Source of the DNA: Nymphaea colorata
Lineage: Eukaryota; Streptophyta; Magnoliopsida; Nymphaeales; Nymphaeaceae
Reading direction: 5' to 3'
DNA length: 64,000 nucleotides
Assembly (NCBI RefSeq): GCF_008831285.2
Contig: NC_045140.1
Coordinates: 6,427,528 to 6,491,527, forward strand
A model generated the notes under the pieces. That model was not told where the DNA came from. It ran no database searches and was given only the letters and a program-made list of their open reading frames with translations. A program made the position numbers and the translations under genes. Each line of letters starts with the position of its first letter. Within the stretch, counting starts at the first letter, position 1. Below, in pieces: positions 35,166 to 47,414 of the stretch.

Positions 35166-36470
35166 GGGAGATTTTTCTTTTTTTTTTTTTGGATGCGATG
35201 AGACTCAAGAAGGCTTAGAACAGACTTACATTGTGTTTTATTGCCACAAACATGAATGTTTGAATAAGAAGCTATTAATAAATGAAAGCTTCCAGGTTTA
35301 AAAATTAAGGAAATATAAGATACTACAAGTAAACAACTAATGCAAAGTAGCAAACAAATGTGAAAAATAGATGACAGATAGTGGCTACAAGCTAAATATG
35401 GATATAGAATGACATCAACGGTGCAAAAAAAACAACATATTAAAAAAATATGGTACCAACAAAAGAAGAAAAGATAAAAAAATAGAAAGAATAGAAAGAA
35501 ATGACAAAATCAAATTAACGTCAAGATTGTTATTATTATTATTTTGCAAGCCAAAAAAGATGGCAAATAAATGTGTAAATGGAACAATGATGGAAAATAA
35601 AGCAGCAAAAAAACATGACATGATGGAGAGAATGATGGACAATGTAGAAGAAAAAGAGATTCAATCAAATGATAGAAAACAAGATAGTGGAGAATCATGC
35701 AGAAGGATAAAGACAAAAAAAAAAGATTGAGGAGAAGATATAAGAAATGAAAGAGTTAAAAGAAAAGACCTAACCAGACCAAAGTCCTTAATTTATACAT
35801 AAGATAAAACAACTTCAAGGCAACACCTTCATAAACACGCTATCATGCTTGGATACCATGTGAGAATTGAGAAGAACTAGACTTACCCAATGTGAGAACC
35901 AAGATGAAATGAGCAAGAGAGAGAAAACTTCCAACGGTTTGGTGGTAACTTCTTCAATTGAATTCTACACTGTAATCTAGGTTATTCTTTAGTGATCACA
36001 TTTTTACCAAAAGACAATAGCAGTTAAAATAAATAACAAGACATGGCACTGCTAGCCCTTCAAGCTCAAGAGTGCGCAACATCATTAATAGAGAGCAACA
36101 TATTGGATATGGAGCCGATTCAATCCATATACCTTTTAAGTCTTTGGACTAGCAAAATCACCTTTGCTACTTATTGGGCATGGAGAGACATTCTTTAGGA
36201 TTGGGAGAGTATGAGTTATATGCTAAACTAGAGTTTAGAGATTAAAATGAAAAGTAGTGTTTACTTTGATAATTGGGCTTGACAGATTTTGGCTTTTTCT
36301 CTACCAAAGTTGTATGTCAAGCAGAAGCATATCTCTTCCTCATGTGATTGTTCAATATTCTCTCACAATTTTTTTGTTTTATTGAGGGGAAAAATGCAGC
36401 TTTTATTCATCCTTGGTTCAACTTTGTTCTTAACTGCATGATGTCGCAACCTATTGATGGAAAGTTATTC
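35165..36470 (-). repeat. 1.3-kb direct repeat, copy 2
   Basis: This is a near-collinear copy of 33385-34680 with small gaps and substitutions. The minus strand carries TGGTATCCAAGC near 35860, closer to the canonical primer-binding sequence than copy 1. It also begins at a T-run. No Copia coding sequence follows it. Confidence 0.6.
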
Positions 36471-37700
36471 CCTCCTCCTCTCTCTTGTTAATGGGGACTC
36501 GATCATTTGAGTTATGATCAAGGCTCATGCAATATCTATGGAGGAACCCATTGGCCATTGGAGCAAATGAGGAAAGAGAATCTTCATCTTCCTCATTACA
36601 GAATCGTTAGGGTTCCCACGCTCCAAGGTGAGGTAAATATATATTAGTTTTCGTTTTATGTGCATATTGCAAGGAGATTCAATTTGGTCTTCCTTTCTGT
36701 GGAGGAGCATTGAATCCAGAGGCTACAAGATGGAGATTTGTTGCCATTGTCTCAGCAGAGGAGGACTTCGTTTCTAGCTCTGATTTGTCAAAGGGAAGAA
36801 GAAGCCGTTGATTTTGGGAATTGACGAATTGAAACGTCAGACACATTTTTCAGCCTTTTTTTCCTCTATTTATTAGTTGAGATAAACTATTCCGTCTCCA
36901 TTTTTAGAACTCTGTTCATTTCAGTGTGTGTGAAATAGTGATTGAGCACCTCTTCCTTTATTTCTTCAATTATGGTTCTCTGATTATGGAGGGAGGTGCT
37001 TGTATTGTCCTTTGATGGCTACAGTTTTTTTTTTTTTTTTTTTTTTTAAATTAAAGAAAGAAGGAACTTTGATTTCATCCATCCCAGTTCCTTGAATTGG
37101 CTTTAAAAGCATGTGGTTTTACCTCGATAGCTTAATGCCATTGCCAGCGTGTCTGCTGTCAATGTCATGTTTCACTTTAGACTGCTGTTATATATTTTAC
37201 GTATGTATTTTCTTTTGGGTCCTTTGCTTAAAGACTCAACTTGATACAAAATTACATAACAAAGTGATTTGGCTTAGGGCATAACACAGTGATTGATTTT
37301 AGCAATCTGATATTAATGTTCTATATCTACTGCTTAAATGTGCAAAGTGGTGCAATACTAGGCATAGGAAAAGGAAGAAGAAGAAGATTACCATAAGAAA
37401 ACGTATAAAGAGAGAAAGCAAAGGGCATTTTTATTGACCTGTTTTTTTTTTTACATATTTTATTGGATATTTTCTTTCATTTAATGTAGATTTTAGGTCT
37501 CTGGAATGTGTAAAGAGAGAAAGCGGAAGAAAAAATATTTTGTTGGTTACATTTTTTAAATATACTTTATCAATTATCTTGTCTTATTATATGAGAAATT
37601 TCATATGTGGAGAAAGAGAGAAAGGAATTCAATGTATTTTTTTATTATTTATCATGCATTTTATTTCATTACATATAAATTTTAAATAGTTTTTACATGG
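36470..37700. other. Gene-free stretch with homopolymer runs
   Basis: No gene is recognised. It contains a T-run near 37026 and AAAG-rich DNA around 37370-37560. Confidence 0.45.
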
Positions 37701-37701
37701 T

Positions 37702-37702
<1 letters not shown>

Positions 37703-37775
<73 letters not shown>

Positions 37776-37776
37776 A
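37703..37776. repeat. (TA)n(GA)n compound microsatellite
   Basis: A TA run (about 37703-37757) passes into a GA run (about 37757-37776). Confidence 0.95.
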
Positions 37777-37779
37777 ACC

Positions 37780-39200
37780 CAAAACATATGTTAAATTTGC
37801 CTATCTAATTATTTGAAAAGACAAGACAAGTTAAACATGCTGTCCAAGTAAACAAACACCAGATGTCCACATGGACAAGAACTCCTTGTACTTGGAACAA
37901 CTGTCTCAAGAACATGTGTTTTAGGGACACTTGTTTCTACAGCCAAACGGTATCTTAGGGACATAAACAACGATTAGGGACATGAGGTGTTGGTGGTCAG
38001 GTTCAAATTTAAGGCCATTTGGGTTAGGTGATGTTGGAGAATGGTCTATTTTGGAACAGTTGGAAGCACAAAACTACCTGGTTTGTGATTTAAAAGCTCA
38101 CGTCAGAGAAGATCTCCTTGGAAGTGTTTGGGAAATCAAAAATATTCTTCTTAATGCTCCTTTGTATTCTAAGAAGAGGAATGACACTTCCTTGTGGTGT
38201 TAGTCTGGTATATGGCATGATGATGGGGGTTCAATTGATCTGTGTTATGCAATGGGGGGTTCAAAAGCTCATGATATCTTCTAGATTCCAAGATGGAACT
38301 ATGGTTGTTGTAGGGGTAGATGCTATTAACAAGTGGGAAGTGGAAGATTTTTTCTTCTTTTTATCCTTGGTTCCACACGGCACGGAAATAATAGATGTTG
38401 CAAGAGGGGCTCTTAGTTGGAGAACAAATTAAAAAAATAGGTAAATTTCCACAAGAAGAAAGAGGTGTGAATGTCGCTAATCCATTATGAGATTGCTGCG
38501 TTTTCTATAGAGATTGAAACCCTGCCAGTGAGGTCATTAATTATCTATCTAATGATATTCCTGGAAATACTTGTAGATGCTGAAACTTTTTCTCTAAGGT
38601 AAGACCTGTTGGCCTGGCATTGTAGGCTCTTAGTTTCTTTGTTTGTTATTCATTGTATTCTTAACAAAGAAAATTGGGACCGGTCCCTCCCAATAGATTC
38701 ACATGCTAAATACACGTTCTTATAACACATGGTTTAAGAACATTATGTTCTTCTTCCAAGAAATATAATGGAAATATCCCTATCATTTGTATGACAAGAT
38801 ATATAATGTGAATATCCTTAGCATTTTGACTTTGAATCTACAAACAATTTCATAATCACGTAATTTTTTGAACAAGAACATGAAGTTTTTAGATCACATA
38901 TTGTAAGACATGCACTTTAAACACAATGTTCATCTTATCCAATGCCGTCTAGAAGTCAAATCATGCAATTAGTCACAACCAACACCCTTCTGGAGGATAG
39001 AGCCTTTTACTTACTATTATCAACATGAAAGCATAAGATGTACTAAAGAATAACTACACAAAAGAACCATAGGAATAAAGGTCAAACTAAAGCCATTTTG
39101 GAAGCAAGCAATGCAGCTGCCTTCCATTGAAGGTTCCCTACCCCAAATCCAGATTATGTTAGAAAGAACATGTTTTAAAGGAACAATTTCAAGAGGTCTA
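37780..39200. other. Gene-free stretch
   Basis: Two short frames (37982-38203, 38118-38432) have no recognisable family; the first (GLGDVGEW and nearby) might come from a LINE, but this is a guess. No RNA gene or clear repeat is seen. Confidence 0.4.
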
Positions 39201-39207
39201 ACATGCC

Positions 39208-39430
39208 TCAAGGGGTGTAGCATAGTTGGTCAGGTAGGCAGGGGCTATATGTTTGATTCCCATGTATGCTGCTCTCTTGGACTATAAAAGGTGGGATTAT
39301 GACAATGTAGTTGACAGATGTATTGTACCCCATCCAAGTAACAGTGCAACTTCATGGGAAATAAGGAGGCTTTTGGGTTTTATTCAGGTAGTAGGTTGTT
39401 AACCTTCTGCTCACCCAAATGATCTAATGT
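39208..39430 (+). mobile_element. tRNA-derived SINE-like element
   Basis: GGGGTGTAGCATAGTTGG (A box at about 39216-39229) is followed 20 bp later by ATGTTTGATTCCC (B box at about 39249-39261), the pol III promoter layout of a tRNA. The tail (AGGTAGTAGGTTGTTAACC...CACCC) resembles sequence near 23560. No tRNA cloverleaf or anticodon arm can be drawn, so it is taken as a SINE rather than a tRNA gene. Confidence 0.55.
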
Positions 39431-39954
39431 AGTATTCCACCAAAAGTTTCATTTGATTTTTCTGCCCACATTGATTAGAGATCACAAAGATCTTTGTGAG
39501 CTCTTTCCCAATAGGAAGTTCCAAGGGCTGCTCAAACTCATACTCGATCTACCACTTGGTTGAATTATTTTGAATGGAAATTTGAAATCCCACAAGGATT
39601 TCACACGCTTGTAGATAAAATCATGAGGTTCTCACACCTATTGAATCTAGATTTAATTATTTAAGCATTAATCTAGTTTACAAAGATCCGGTTAAGTTGA
39701 ATATGTTAAATGGTAGAATGCTTTGGTGTGAATGATGTACTAAAATGTGGATTAGACATCAAGATTCATTTCACACATGGATCTAGAAGTTATTCAAAGA
39801 GTGACAACTTAGGCAACTAAAATGTAAAAAGCGGTAGGATAGCACATGAAACTTTTTGTTTTTTGTTTTTCTTTTTTCAAGGGACGATTGTTTGTACATT
39901 CTTGGGTTGGTAGCACCTCACACCACCAACTTTCTTGGGTTGGTAGCCTCCGCC

Positions 39955-40110
39955 TCTCCTTCTTCCCCATTCCCCCCCCCCCCCCCCCCCACCCCTTCCT
40001 CCGCCTCTCCTTCTTCCGCCTCCACCTCCACCTCCTCCGCCTCTCCTTCTTCCCCCTTCAATTCTTCCCCCTTCCCCGCCTCCACCTCCTCCCCCTCTGG
40101 CCCTCTCCTT
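39955..40110. repeat. Pyrimidine-rich tandem repeat with poly-C run
   Basis: TCCGCCTCTCCTTCTTCC-type units recur, with an uninterrupted run of about 20 C near 39970. It is very GC-rich and strand-asymmetric. Long frames on both strands here result from the simple repeat and are not taken as genes. Confidence 0.85.
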
Positions 40111-40124
40111 CTTCCCCCTTCCCC

Positions 40125-40237
40125 CATCGGGCCGAGCTGGGACCCAGGATATCGGGCCGGGCCTGGGTTTCAGGCCCCAACGGTCTGACTCTGGCCGGAC
40201 CGGCCCGGTCCGGCCCAGCCCGATGGCCACCCCTACA
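40125..40237. repeat. GC-rich hAT-type MITE relic (right end)
   Basis: Repeated GGGCC/GGCCC words end with CCCGATGGCCACCCCTAC, the form of a hAT-type terminal end seen in reverse. A matching left end was not found; it may have been lost in the pyrimidine repeat. Confidence 0.45.
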
Positions 40238-40259
40238 AGAAAGTGGGAAGGAATTTAAT

Positions 40260-40880
40260 ATTTGAATAGGCATAGTTCACTAGAAGACTAAAGCTGCAAT
40301 GAGAAGACTTTTCTTGGTGAAACCTATCCCTGTTGTGCACCCTTGGCACCTACTAAACCCGATAAGCGAGTTATAACTACCAAGCTTTAAAGAGAAGAAC
40401 GATGCGATAAAAACAAAATGGCTTAATTAAGACTTTATTGTGAGGTTTTAATTTTAATACAACTCAAGAAGCCAAGCTGCGGACATGCCTTCCTGTGTGA
40501 TAGTCACACAAAAAACGGCTTTCTTCAAGAAGCCATCGCCTTTGAAATTTTGAAAAAATCATTTTCTAGTGTAATCCTTTTATGTCAAGGATTATGATGT
40601 CCTTATTCACCTGGGCACCTTAGCAAAATTGAGGGTGACCAGGGCGTTGGCACTGTGAGGTCAGTTGCCCATACAGACAAACAAAACATGGCTATTTTTT
40701 ATATTGTTACTTCAGGTTAATTTTTCTTGTTTACATTTTTTTATGTTTTTTAAAATTTAAAATTTTTATAATGAATGCTTCTTAGGTAAAAAAAATTTTC
40801 TGGTTCCACCCATGAGAGTGACTTCTCACTACCAAACCTGACGAAGACGACGTCAATGAAAAGTTCAAACAACAAAATGG
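40260..40880. other. Gene-free stretch with MITE-like sequence
   Basis: Around 40610-40790 the text GGTGACCAGGGCG...CAGTTGCCCATACAG and the AT-rich tail resemble the 'CAATTGCCCA' repeat family listed elsewhere. No gene is seen. Confidence 0.45.
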
Positions 40881-41680
40881 CAAAACTTAGACTTGGATGT
40901 CGATGTGCAGGCCTAGAGGGGAAGGAGGGGTGGGGATAAAACCCCTTGAAGAGAGAAACCGTGCCCTCATGATATTTTTTAATAAAGATACTCTCCTTTG
41001 TAACTGGCTCAACTTAGGATATCTCGCCCCTAAGATAAGCCTCCGGATAGTGAAGAGTCTGTGGAAGCAGGGGCAGTCGGCAAAGCCATAAATTTGTTAT
41101 GAGGGAGGCCGAATTAAAGTTTATTTTTCATGAGAGGGCAAACCTAAAGTTTCGGAAATTTTGACACGGGCCAAAATATCATTTTTTAAAATTTTTATAT
41201 AAAACAAATAAATTTAAAAAAATTTTGAGGTGGCCGTCCTTGCGTGGAAGGGATCTTGGGCCTAGGGTGGAGGTGGAAATGGGTTGAGGACTCGACCCAA
41301 TGGGAGGTGGGCGATGGAACTGTCTGGTCCAAAGCGGAAATCAAGTACATGAACATGGACGCTGCTAGGATGGGCAGTACCCTAGAGAGACTTATCCTCA
41401 TAGAGGAGAGGGATCAGTTAGTATGGTCAGTAGACGGTAAGAGGAGTCTCAAAGGTAAAGAAGTATGGAGGAAGATGAGGTCTCGAGGGGACGATCAGAA
41501 TTGGAAGGAGAAAATCTGGAATAACCACGCTCCATCCAAGGCATGCTGTCAAGGCAGAGGAATCAAACCATCATGTTATCATAGGCTGCTCAACTGCGCA
41601 GCAGAAGAAATCCAGCTATGGCTGAAGGTGCCTTGGAAATTTAAGTGGCGGGGAATTTCCTGGTGAATCTCCTTTCAAAT
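40880..41680 (+). pseudogene. LINE reverse-transcriptase C-terminal remnant
   Basis: Two frames carry LINE-type text: 40897-41091 (CRPRGEGGVGIKPLEERNRA, like the GGLGIR....N.ALL motif after the RT domain) and 41244-41666 (DQLVWSVDGKRSLKGKEVW, then WKEKIWNNHAPSKACC, like the segment before zf-RVT). They are in the right order but different frames, and no RT catalytic core is present. Confidence 0.6.
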
Positions 41681-41899
41681 TGTGGTGTGGCAACTTTGAA
41701 GGAGCAGGAACAGGAACCTGATCCTACATGACAGTCATGATTCAATGGCGTCGGCTTCTCTTCAGCACAGAGTGTGGCAAATCTGCTGCGACAGTTACAG
41801 TAAGTATCAGGTGGAGCAAATCGGATAGCCTTCTGGTCAGAGTGTGGATTAACACAGGTGTGATCTGATCTGTGTCATCAATGAAGAAAGGGATGGGGA

Positions 41900-43120
41900 C
41901 CCGATGGTGATAATTTGTCTTTTTCTAACTTTTACGAACGGGGAGCAATTTTGTTCCGATAAGCAAACCGAAACCTTTTAAAATATCACTTCCAAGTTAG
42001 GGCAGGTGGTTTGTCACTAGGGTTAACGACAAAAGTACCCTTATTTGACATAAAAAAAAAGAAATATTTTTTGTAAAGACAAAAAATAAAAAATAAAGAA
42101 AGGAAAAAATATTTAAAAGGACAATTTTTTTCAGTAATTTCAAAAATGTCTCTTTCTTTCAACTCTACTTAGTGAGCTTGTTGATTCAGTGAATCGGAGT
42201 AGACAATAATAGAAACCATTTTCTTGAAAAGTAAATGAAAAAACAGGTCAGAATAACTAAAATAAGAAAATTCATAAATTGAATGTCATGGTGTGGCACT
42301 TTTGGATCCGTCACAGAGTCAAATGGGTTTGCCGCCAAACATAAGCCAATCTTAATTGGTTCATATGAGTGTTCATGTGTTCTTCCTTTGTTTCTTATTA
42401 ATTTTACAATTAAATAGTGCCACTAGAACTTGTGTTCTTCCTTGTTTGCTATTAATTTATAGCCAACTTTTATGTCACTTGAATGCGTCGTTTTCATTGA
42501 AAGGAGAGTGAAATGAGCTAGTTGGGATCGAAGAAAAGTTTCCTAGTGAACTTTAAGATCTTCAACCTTGTAAGTTGCTTTCACCAAAATCTAACCCATA
42601 ATCCGACCGAGACTGCAGGGCTGAGGCAGTTGGGATCCAATAAAAGTTTCAAGCATGCGCCATTTAAATATTAGCTTTTTAAATTAGTTTATTTAAATAG
42701 ATTTGACAATATATATATATATATATATTGATCTTCGTAGTTTTTTTTTTTGGTTGAAATTACATTTTTCTTTTTTTACTTTTAATGCAAAGTCTGTGTA
42801 TTTTGAGCAATCAAACGAATCTTTTATAGTACATATGTTTGATTCTTATTTCTTAGGAATGCTGTGATCGAGCCTTTCATAATTCATACCAATGTCCCTG
42901 GGAATAGCAGCTGAGGTAGGGTAGGCATGTATGGGCAATTGCCCACACAAACCCAAAAAATTGCTTATTTTTATATTGATAGTTATTTTTTCATTTATAT
43001 ATCAGTCTCCCTTCAAAAACTAAAGTGCCTATCGACCAGAAATTCCTGATTCTAGCACCCTTCCAACATGGGCACTCCTAGCAGTTTGCTAATTTCTCCA
43101 CTCCACAGGAGCATCAGCTG
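41900..43120. other. Gene-free AT-rich stretch
   Basis: It holds a (TA)n at about 42708-42729 and, at about 42920-43000, the 'GGGCAATTGCCCACAC' repeat word. No gene is recognised. Confidence 0.45.
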
Positions 43121-43133
43121 AAAAGGCAGAGGG

Positions 43134-43453
43134 CAGGGGTGAAGTTAGGGGGCTGCAACGGCGTTGAATCTTTAAAAAAAAAAATTACATATAAATTTTA
43201 AAAAATTTCACTTAGTCAATATAAAAATTAAAAAAAATAAGTTAAAATTTAGAAAGTTTAATTCGGTCCCCTACATGAAAAATTACTGGCTCTTTGGTGT
43301 GGACAATTGTCAAGGCTAGTCTCCTAATTTTTTTAATTTTTTAAATGGGCATCTTTATATATTTATATATATATATATATATAAGTGCTCCACCAGTATA
43401 GTATGAGTATTGTCAGTCAATTTTTCTAGATTCGTCGTTAGGCTCCGCCCCTG
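43134..43453. mobile_element. hAT-type MITE, 320 bp
   Basis: The left end is CAGGGGTGAAGTTAGG and the right end is TTAGGCTCCGCCCCTG; the right end in reverse complement (CAGGGGCGGAGCC) matches the left end imperfectly. Flanks GCAGAGGG (43126-43133) and GCAAAAGG (43454-43461) agree at six of eight bases, consistent with an aged 8-bp duplication. The inside is AT-rich with a (TA)n. Confidence 0.6.
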
Positions 43454-43785
43454 GCAAAAGGTACAAATTGAAATTAATAGAAAACCCTTCAAAAAGATGC
43501 AAAGGAAAAGCCCCTAGGTACACGAGGAGTGGCGGGTTAAAGAAGTTCTGACTGAAGGACAGCCCCTTCAGAAAAATCAATGGCCGAGGGGCACTAGCAT
43601 GTAAATAAGCAAATATATAAGAAATTCACTATAAAATATTAATATGTAAAATTTGCATGGGTCTGTACCAGCAATGCACACTATTCCAAGGGGAATGCTA
43701 TTACAAACGATCTACTAGTGGTTGTTTGATTGTTTGGAACACATGGTCTAGGACAACACTCTTTTCTTACAACTTTACATAGGCC

Positions 43786-44541
43786 TGAGCATCGGGTCGG
43801 GCCACCGTTGGCCTGGCCCGAACTGAACCGGTACGGGCCGGGTTTGGGTCGAAAATTTTTGTTATCGGGCTCAACTTGAGTGAGCCCGGCCCGGCCCGAG
43901 ATCTTAACGGGTCGGGCCCGGTTATTACTTCTATAGCCTGACCCGACTCGACAGCCCGTTAGGTCAAGGCGTCTCCTGTGCGCTGCACCCTCCCCTAAGT
44001 CCCTAATCGCATTTTCTTTCAGAGGCAGAGACCGCGACCATCTCCATCTGCTTCCGCCGTGGTTCAACAGGCAGCTCCAGCCGCGCACTCATCAGACCGC
44101 GACCATCTCCATCTGCTTCCGCCGGTCGTCTTCGTGGGCATCCTCGGGCGACGAAATCAACCTTTTCACAGTCAAGTTGATCAAAACCGCGACACAAGTG
44201 ACTTTCTGATTTTCTAATTTGATCAACAATGTTTTAGGACGTCTTCTTCAGTTTGAACCACAACGTAAACAAGATTGTGTTATGTTGCAACGTAAACAAG
44301 ATTGTGCTTCTTGCTGCCATTCTTACTGGCCATCAAAGGAGGGGTGTGAGATATCGGTTGCAAGTCTGCGTGAGAATGGGTTCCTAACATTTATTCAAAT
44401 AAGGAATGAGCCGGGCTCGGCCCGGCCCGACCCGACCCGGCTTGTCAATAATCTGGCCAGGCCCGGGCCTGGGTTTGGGGCCGACGGGCCGACCCGGGCC
44501 GGGTCTTACCGACCGGGGCCGGCCCGATGCCCAATTGGGCA
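43786..44541. mobile_element. GC-rich hAT-type element with non-repeat cargo
   Basis: The left part begins AGGCCTGAGCATCGGGTCGG and the right part ends GGCCCGATGCCCAATTGGGC; both flanking zones (43786-43970 and 44405-44541) are dense in GGGCC words and face each other. Between them is about 430 bp of different composition, including two copies of a 31-bp unit (44029-44059 and 44094-44124, core CGCGACCATCTCCATCTGC) and two copies of CAACGTAAACAAGATTGTG near 44261 and 44289. No target duplication was found. Confidence 0.5.
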
Positions 44542-45634
44542 ATGTGAACAACGGACATACATTAGTGCCGTTCTGTTTGTTGGATACAGTCGTGGATTAG
44601 TGCATTTGATACAACACCTATACATGTGCTTCGTTGTTCTTTTACTATGCATGCAGACAAATGTACCTAACTTCATGTCTAAATCCATGGAATGCAGCAT
44701 CCTGTGGATTTCATTACAAGGCCCTAAGTCCCTTAGGGGGTTGGGCGGAGCTAGAAAAGTTTAACTAAAGAGCACTAAGCATAAAGATTTAAAATTTTAA
44801 GGGGCATCAATATGTAAATAAAAAAAATATGATAAAAAATATCAATATAAAAACATAAATTTTTTTTGGGCTCTACGTGCTCTCTACGCACCGGAACCTC
44901 TATCCCAATCCTTGCAAACCCTAATTTGCCCCAACTCCTTGCACATCCATCCTCCATCACAGGTGAATCCTGCCGAGCCCTTGAATGTACAGTTGTTCCA
45001 AAGAAAAGCTGGAAGTCAACTATACCCAGATCATTGTTGTTTGATTGAGATCATTGTCACAAATATCATTTTTAAGTTTTTGAAGTGAGATTTATCTTGG
45101 GCTTGTAACAGCAAAATTGTTTTTTTTTTTTCAGTAAGAAACTCAGAAATTTTTAAAAAGTAAAAAAAAAAGCAATAAATGAAATAAATGAGAAACTAAT
45201 AGGAAAACGTAAATAAAGATATAATAAAGTGATGAAAGGAATCCTTTTGTGATAACAAAAACGATGAAGATAATTTAGTTTAAGTTTATATTTGAATCCA
45301 TGACAATATCAATGCTAGAGAACTAGAAAAAAGAGAAAATGGGAAAAATCACGAAAAAAAAGGCAAAAAAAATGCGATGGTGATAAATGTTTGATTCCCA
45401 TTTTTTTCGAAATATCATGTTTTTCCCCATTTTTTTGTTTTTCTTATTTTTCACATTAATATCACAATATTTTCAAACATATTGTGATATCTGTGACATT
45501 GATTGACATCAATCTTCAATTCTTCTCCAGGTTTCCACCTACTTCCAATAAATATCTGGCTTCCAATCCCCTACATTTGTTTCCTTAGAACAATATCTAA
45601 CTCCTCCAAACTCACCTTGTCGAAAAATTGACCA

Positions 45635-45800
45635 ATGACAATTACTAGTGAGAATTTAGCATTCGAGGTCATCGGCCATTGCTTGCACAGTGCATCAAAT
45701 ACAAATTTTAGTCCAAACTCGGTCTATTCGATCATCACTTCTATGCTTACAGACATCAGGATTCAGAATCTCTTCAATCGATGGTTTCTCTATTTGATCC
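45635..45800 (+). pseudogene. Possible serpin N-terminal fragment
   Basis: The frame starting at 45635 reads NLAFEVIGHCLHSAS, then NTNFSPNSVYSIITSML, similar in layout to the start of plant serpins (..LA..V.......N..FSP.S...........). It then degenerates and runs into the MITE at 45832. No later serpin parts are seen nearby. The match is short and from memory of the family pattern only. Confidence 0.3.
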
Positions 45801-45831
45801 GCCACTTCTACCCCCGCAACCCACACCCATT

Positions 45832-46030
45832 CAGGGGTGGAGCCAAGAATTTTTTATCGCATGAGCGAAACTATAGTTTCAAAATTTTAATCGACTCTGA
45901 ATTAGAAATTTTCAAAATTTTTATATATATTAAACTAAATTTTTTTTATATTTACATATAAATTTTTAAAGTTTTTAAAATCTGAGGGGGGGCCAAGGCC
46001 CCTGTCGGTCCCCCCTTCCCTTCGTCCCTG
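45832..46030. mobile_element. hAT-type MITE, 199 bp, with target duplication
   Basis: It starts CAGGGGTGGAGCCAAG and ends TTCGTCCCTG. The flanks are CACCCATT (45824-45831) and CACCCATG (46031-46038), seven of eight bases identical, which fits a hAT 8-bp target duplication. The inside is AT-rich. It belongs to the same family as 43134-43453 by its first 13 bases. Confidence 0.7.
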
Positions 46031-46124
46031 CACCCATGCCCCCTTCCCAATCTTGCTCCGAGTGACATCGCAATTTCAGTGGCCTCAGCTCTTCCGCCGC
46101 CATCCTCTTGTCATCTCCATGGAA

Positions 46125-47160
46125 CCACCCAGGGGTGAAGGCAATTATGGCGTTGTGTGGGCAATTGCCCATGTGGACCCACAAAATTTTCTATGTTCAT
46201 ATTGATACTCAAGGAAAATTGTCTTCATTAACATATTGGTGCCCTTTAAAAATTTAGGTCTTGTTTGGATACAACCCTTCAAAACATGGTTATTGTCAAA
46301 ACCTGGTATTTTAAAACCAATTTTTTAAAGAGTTTTGAGGTCCTGGTTTTAGTGTTTGGGTAACATGAAAAAAACCAGGTTTTCTAAAATGAAGGTTTGG
46401 TTTTTGTTTGGATGACCAAAAATTGGTTTTGGACATTCTTTTAAATCCAACTTTTCAGTTGAATGGTAGTTGAAAACCAGTTATCCTAAACTTTGTGAAA
46501 CAAGAAAGTTCTTTTGCTTTTTCCCTTTCCAGTCCATATATTTGGTACTGACTTAGATCTTCAGAAAACTATCCATACAAATCAGAGTCTAGCATACAAA
46601 GATTTGGAACAATGAAGGCTACCAACATGTTGAAGACTTTTCGGTTCAACATCACAATTGGTATGTGTTGTCTCCCCAAAACAGGTTGTATCATCTCCTC
46701 AATGAGATTGTCCGAGACAAAAATTGAGTTATTCTTTGGATTAGTCCATTAGGTGACTTCTCCTTCGGTACTGATTAGCATTAAAAATTCAATCAACTAT
46801 GTCATTGCCGTCCAAGTTTGGAGGCTCAACCTTGATCCTAGGTACTGGGTTTGGGCTCAAGTTCGTGCATTCAGCCTTTCTGATTTATTTCGCCATTCCT
46901 CAAAAGACTGCATGCACGTCGTGATGAAATTTAGGTTGCCCACTCGAGAAGGGATGCATGCATGCACTGGCAGAGCCATAAATTTCTGGTCAAGGCGCAC
47001 TCTAAGGTTAAATTTCAAACTTTAAGGGGCAGTCACATGTAAAAAACTGTTGATGCACAGTTTATATGTAAATAAAGTACATTTTTGTATGCCGGTGTGG
47101 GCAATTACATTGTTCATTGAGGAAGACTGCCCAGCTTGATGCTTCTGCCTTGCACGTCGA
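46125..47160. other. Gene-free stretch with MITE relics
   Basis: CAGGGGTGAAGGCAATTATGG near 46130 is a third left end of the CAGGGG family and is followed by TGGGCAATTGCCCATGTGG. From 46260 to 46480 'AAACCTGGTTTT'-like words face each other in inverted pairs, as also seen near 59720-59850. No gene is recognised. Confidence 0.45.
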
Positions 47161-47164
47161 GGCG

Positions 47165-47410
47165 CAAGGCATAGATCCACTAATGATAGAAGAAAGTTGG
47201 CTCGGACTCGGATCAGCTATGACCGGATCAGTGAGTTGGCTCGTCTACTTGGTCGAGTATTAAATAACTTAAATCGGACGAATCAAACCAAGTTGGGCTG
47301 AGTCAGGGGCGAGCCGGGCCAACCTTGACTCGTGGCTAGGTTCTCTAGCGATCCGAGCTGACTCGGGCGATGCCCGAGCCAACTCAGTGAGTCAGCCAAC
47401 TATGCCCTCT
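47165..47410. repeat. GC-richer 'GAGTCAGCC' repeat, MITE relic
   Basis: Degenerate GGCTCGGACTCGG and GCCCGAGCCAACTC words in both orientations, ending near TCAGCCAACTATGCCC. It is probably another relic of the GC-rich hAT group; ends are not defined. Confidence 0.4.
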
Positions 47411-47414
47411 GTTA

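Noticed and set aside
39208-39265. A tRNA gene
   Set aside because: A and B boxes are present, but no cloverleaf with acceptor and anticodon stems can be formed; a SINE fits better.
39846-40265. Long open frames on both strands, up to 139 codons
   Set aside because: They come from a CCT/CTT-rich simple repeat and a poly-C run; the encoded text is low complexity and there is no consistent gene structure.
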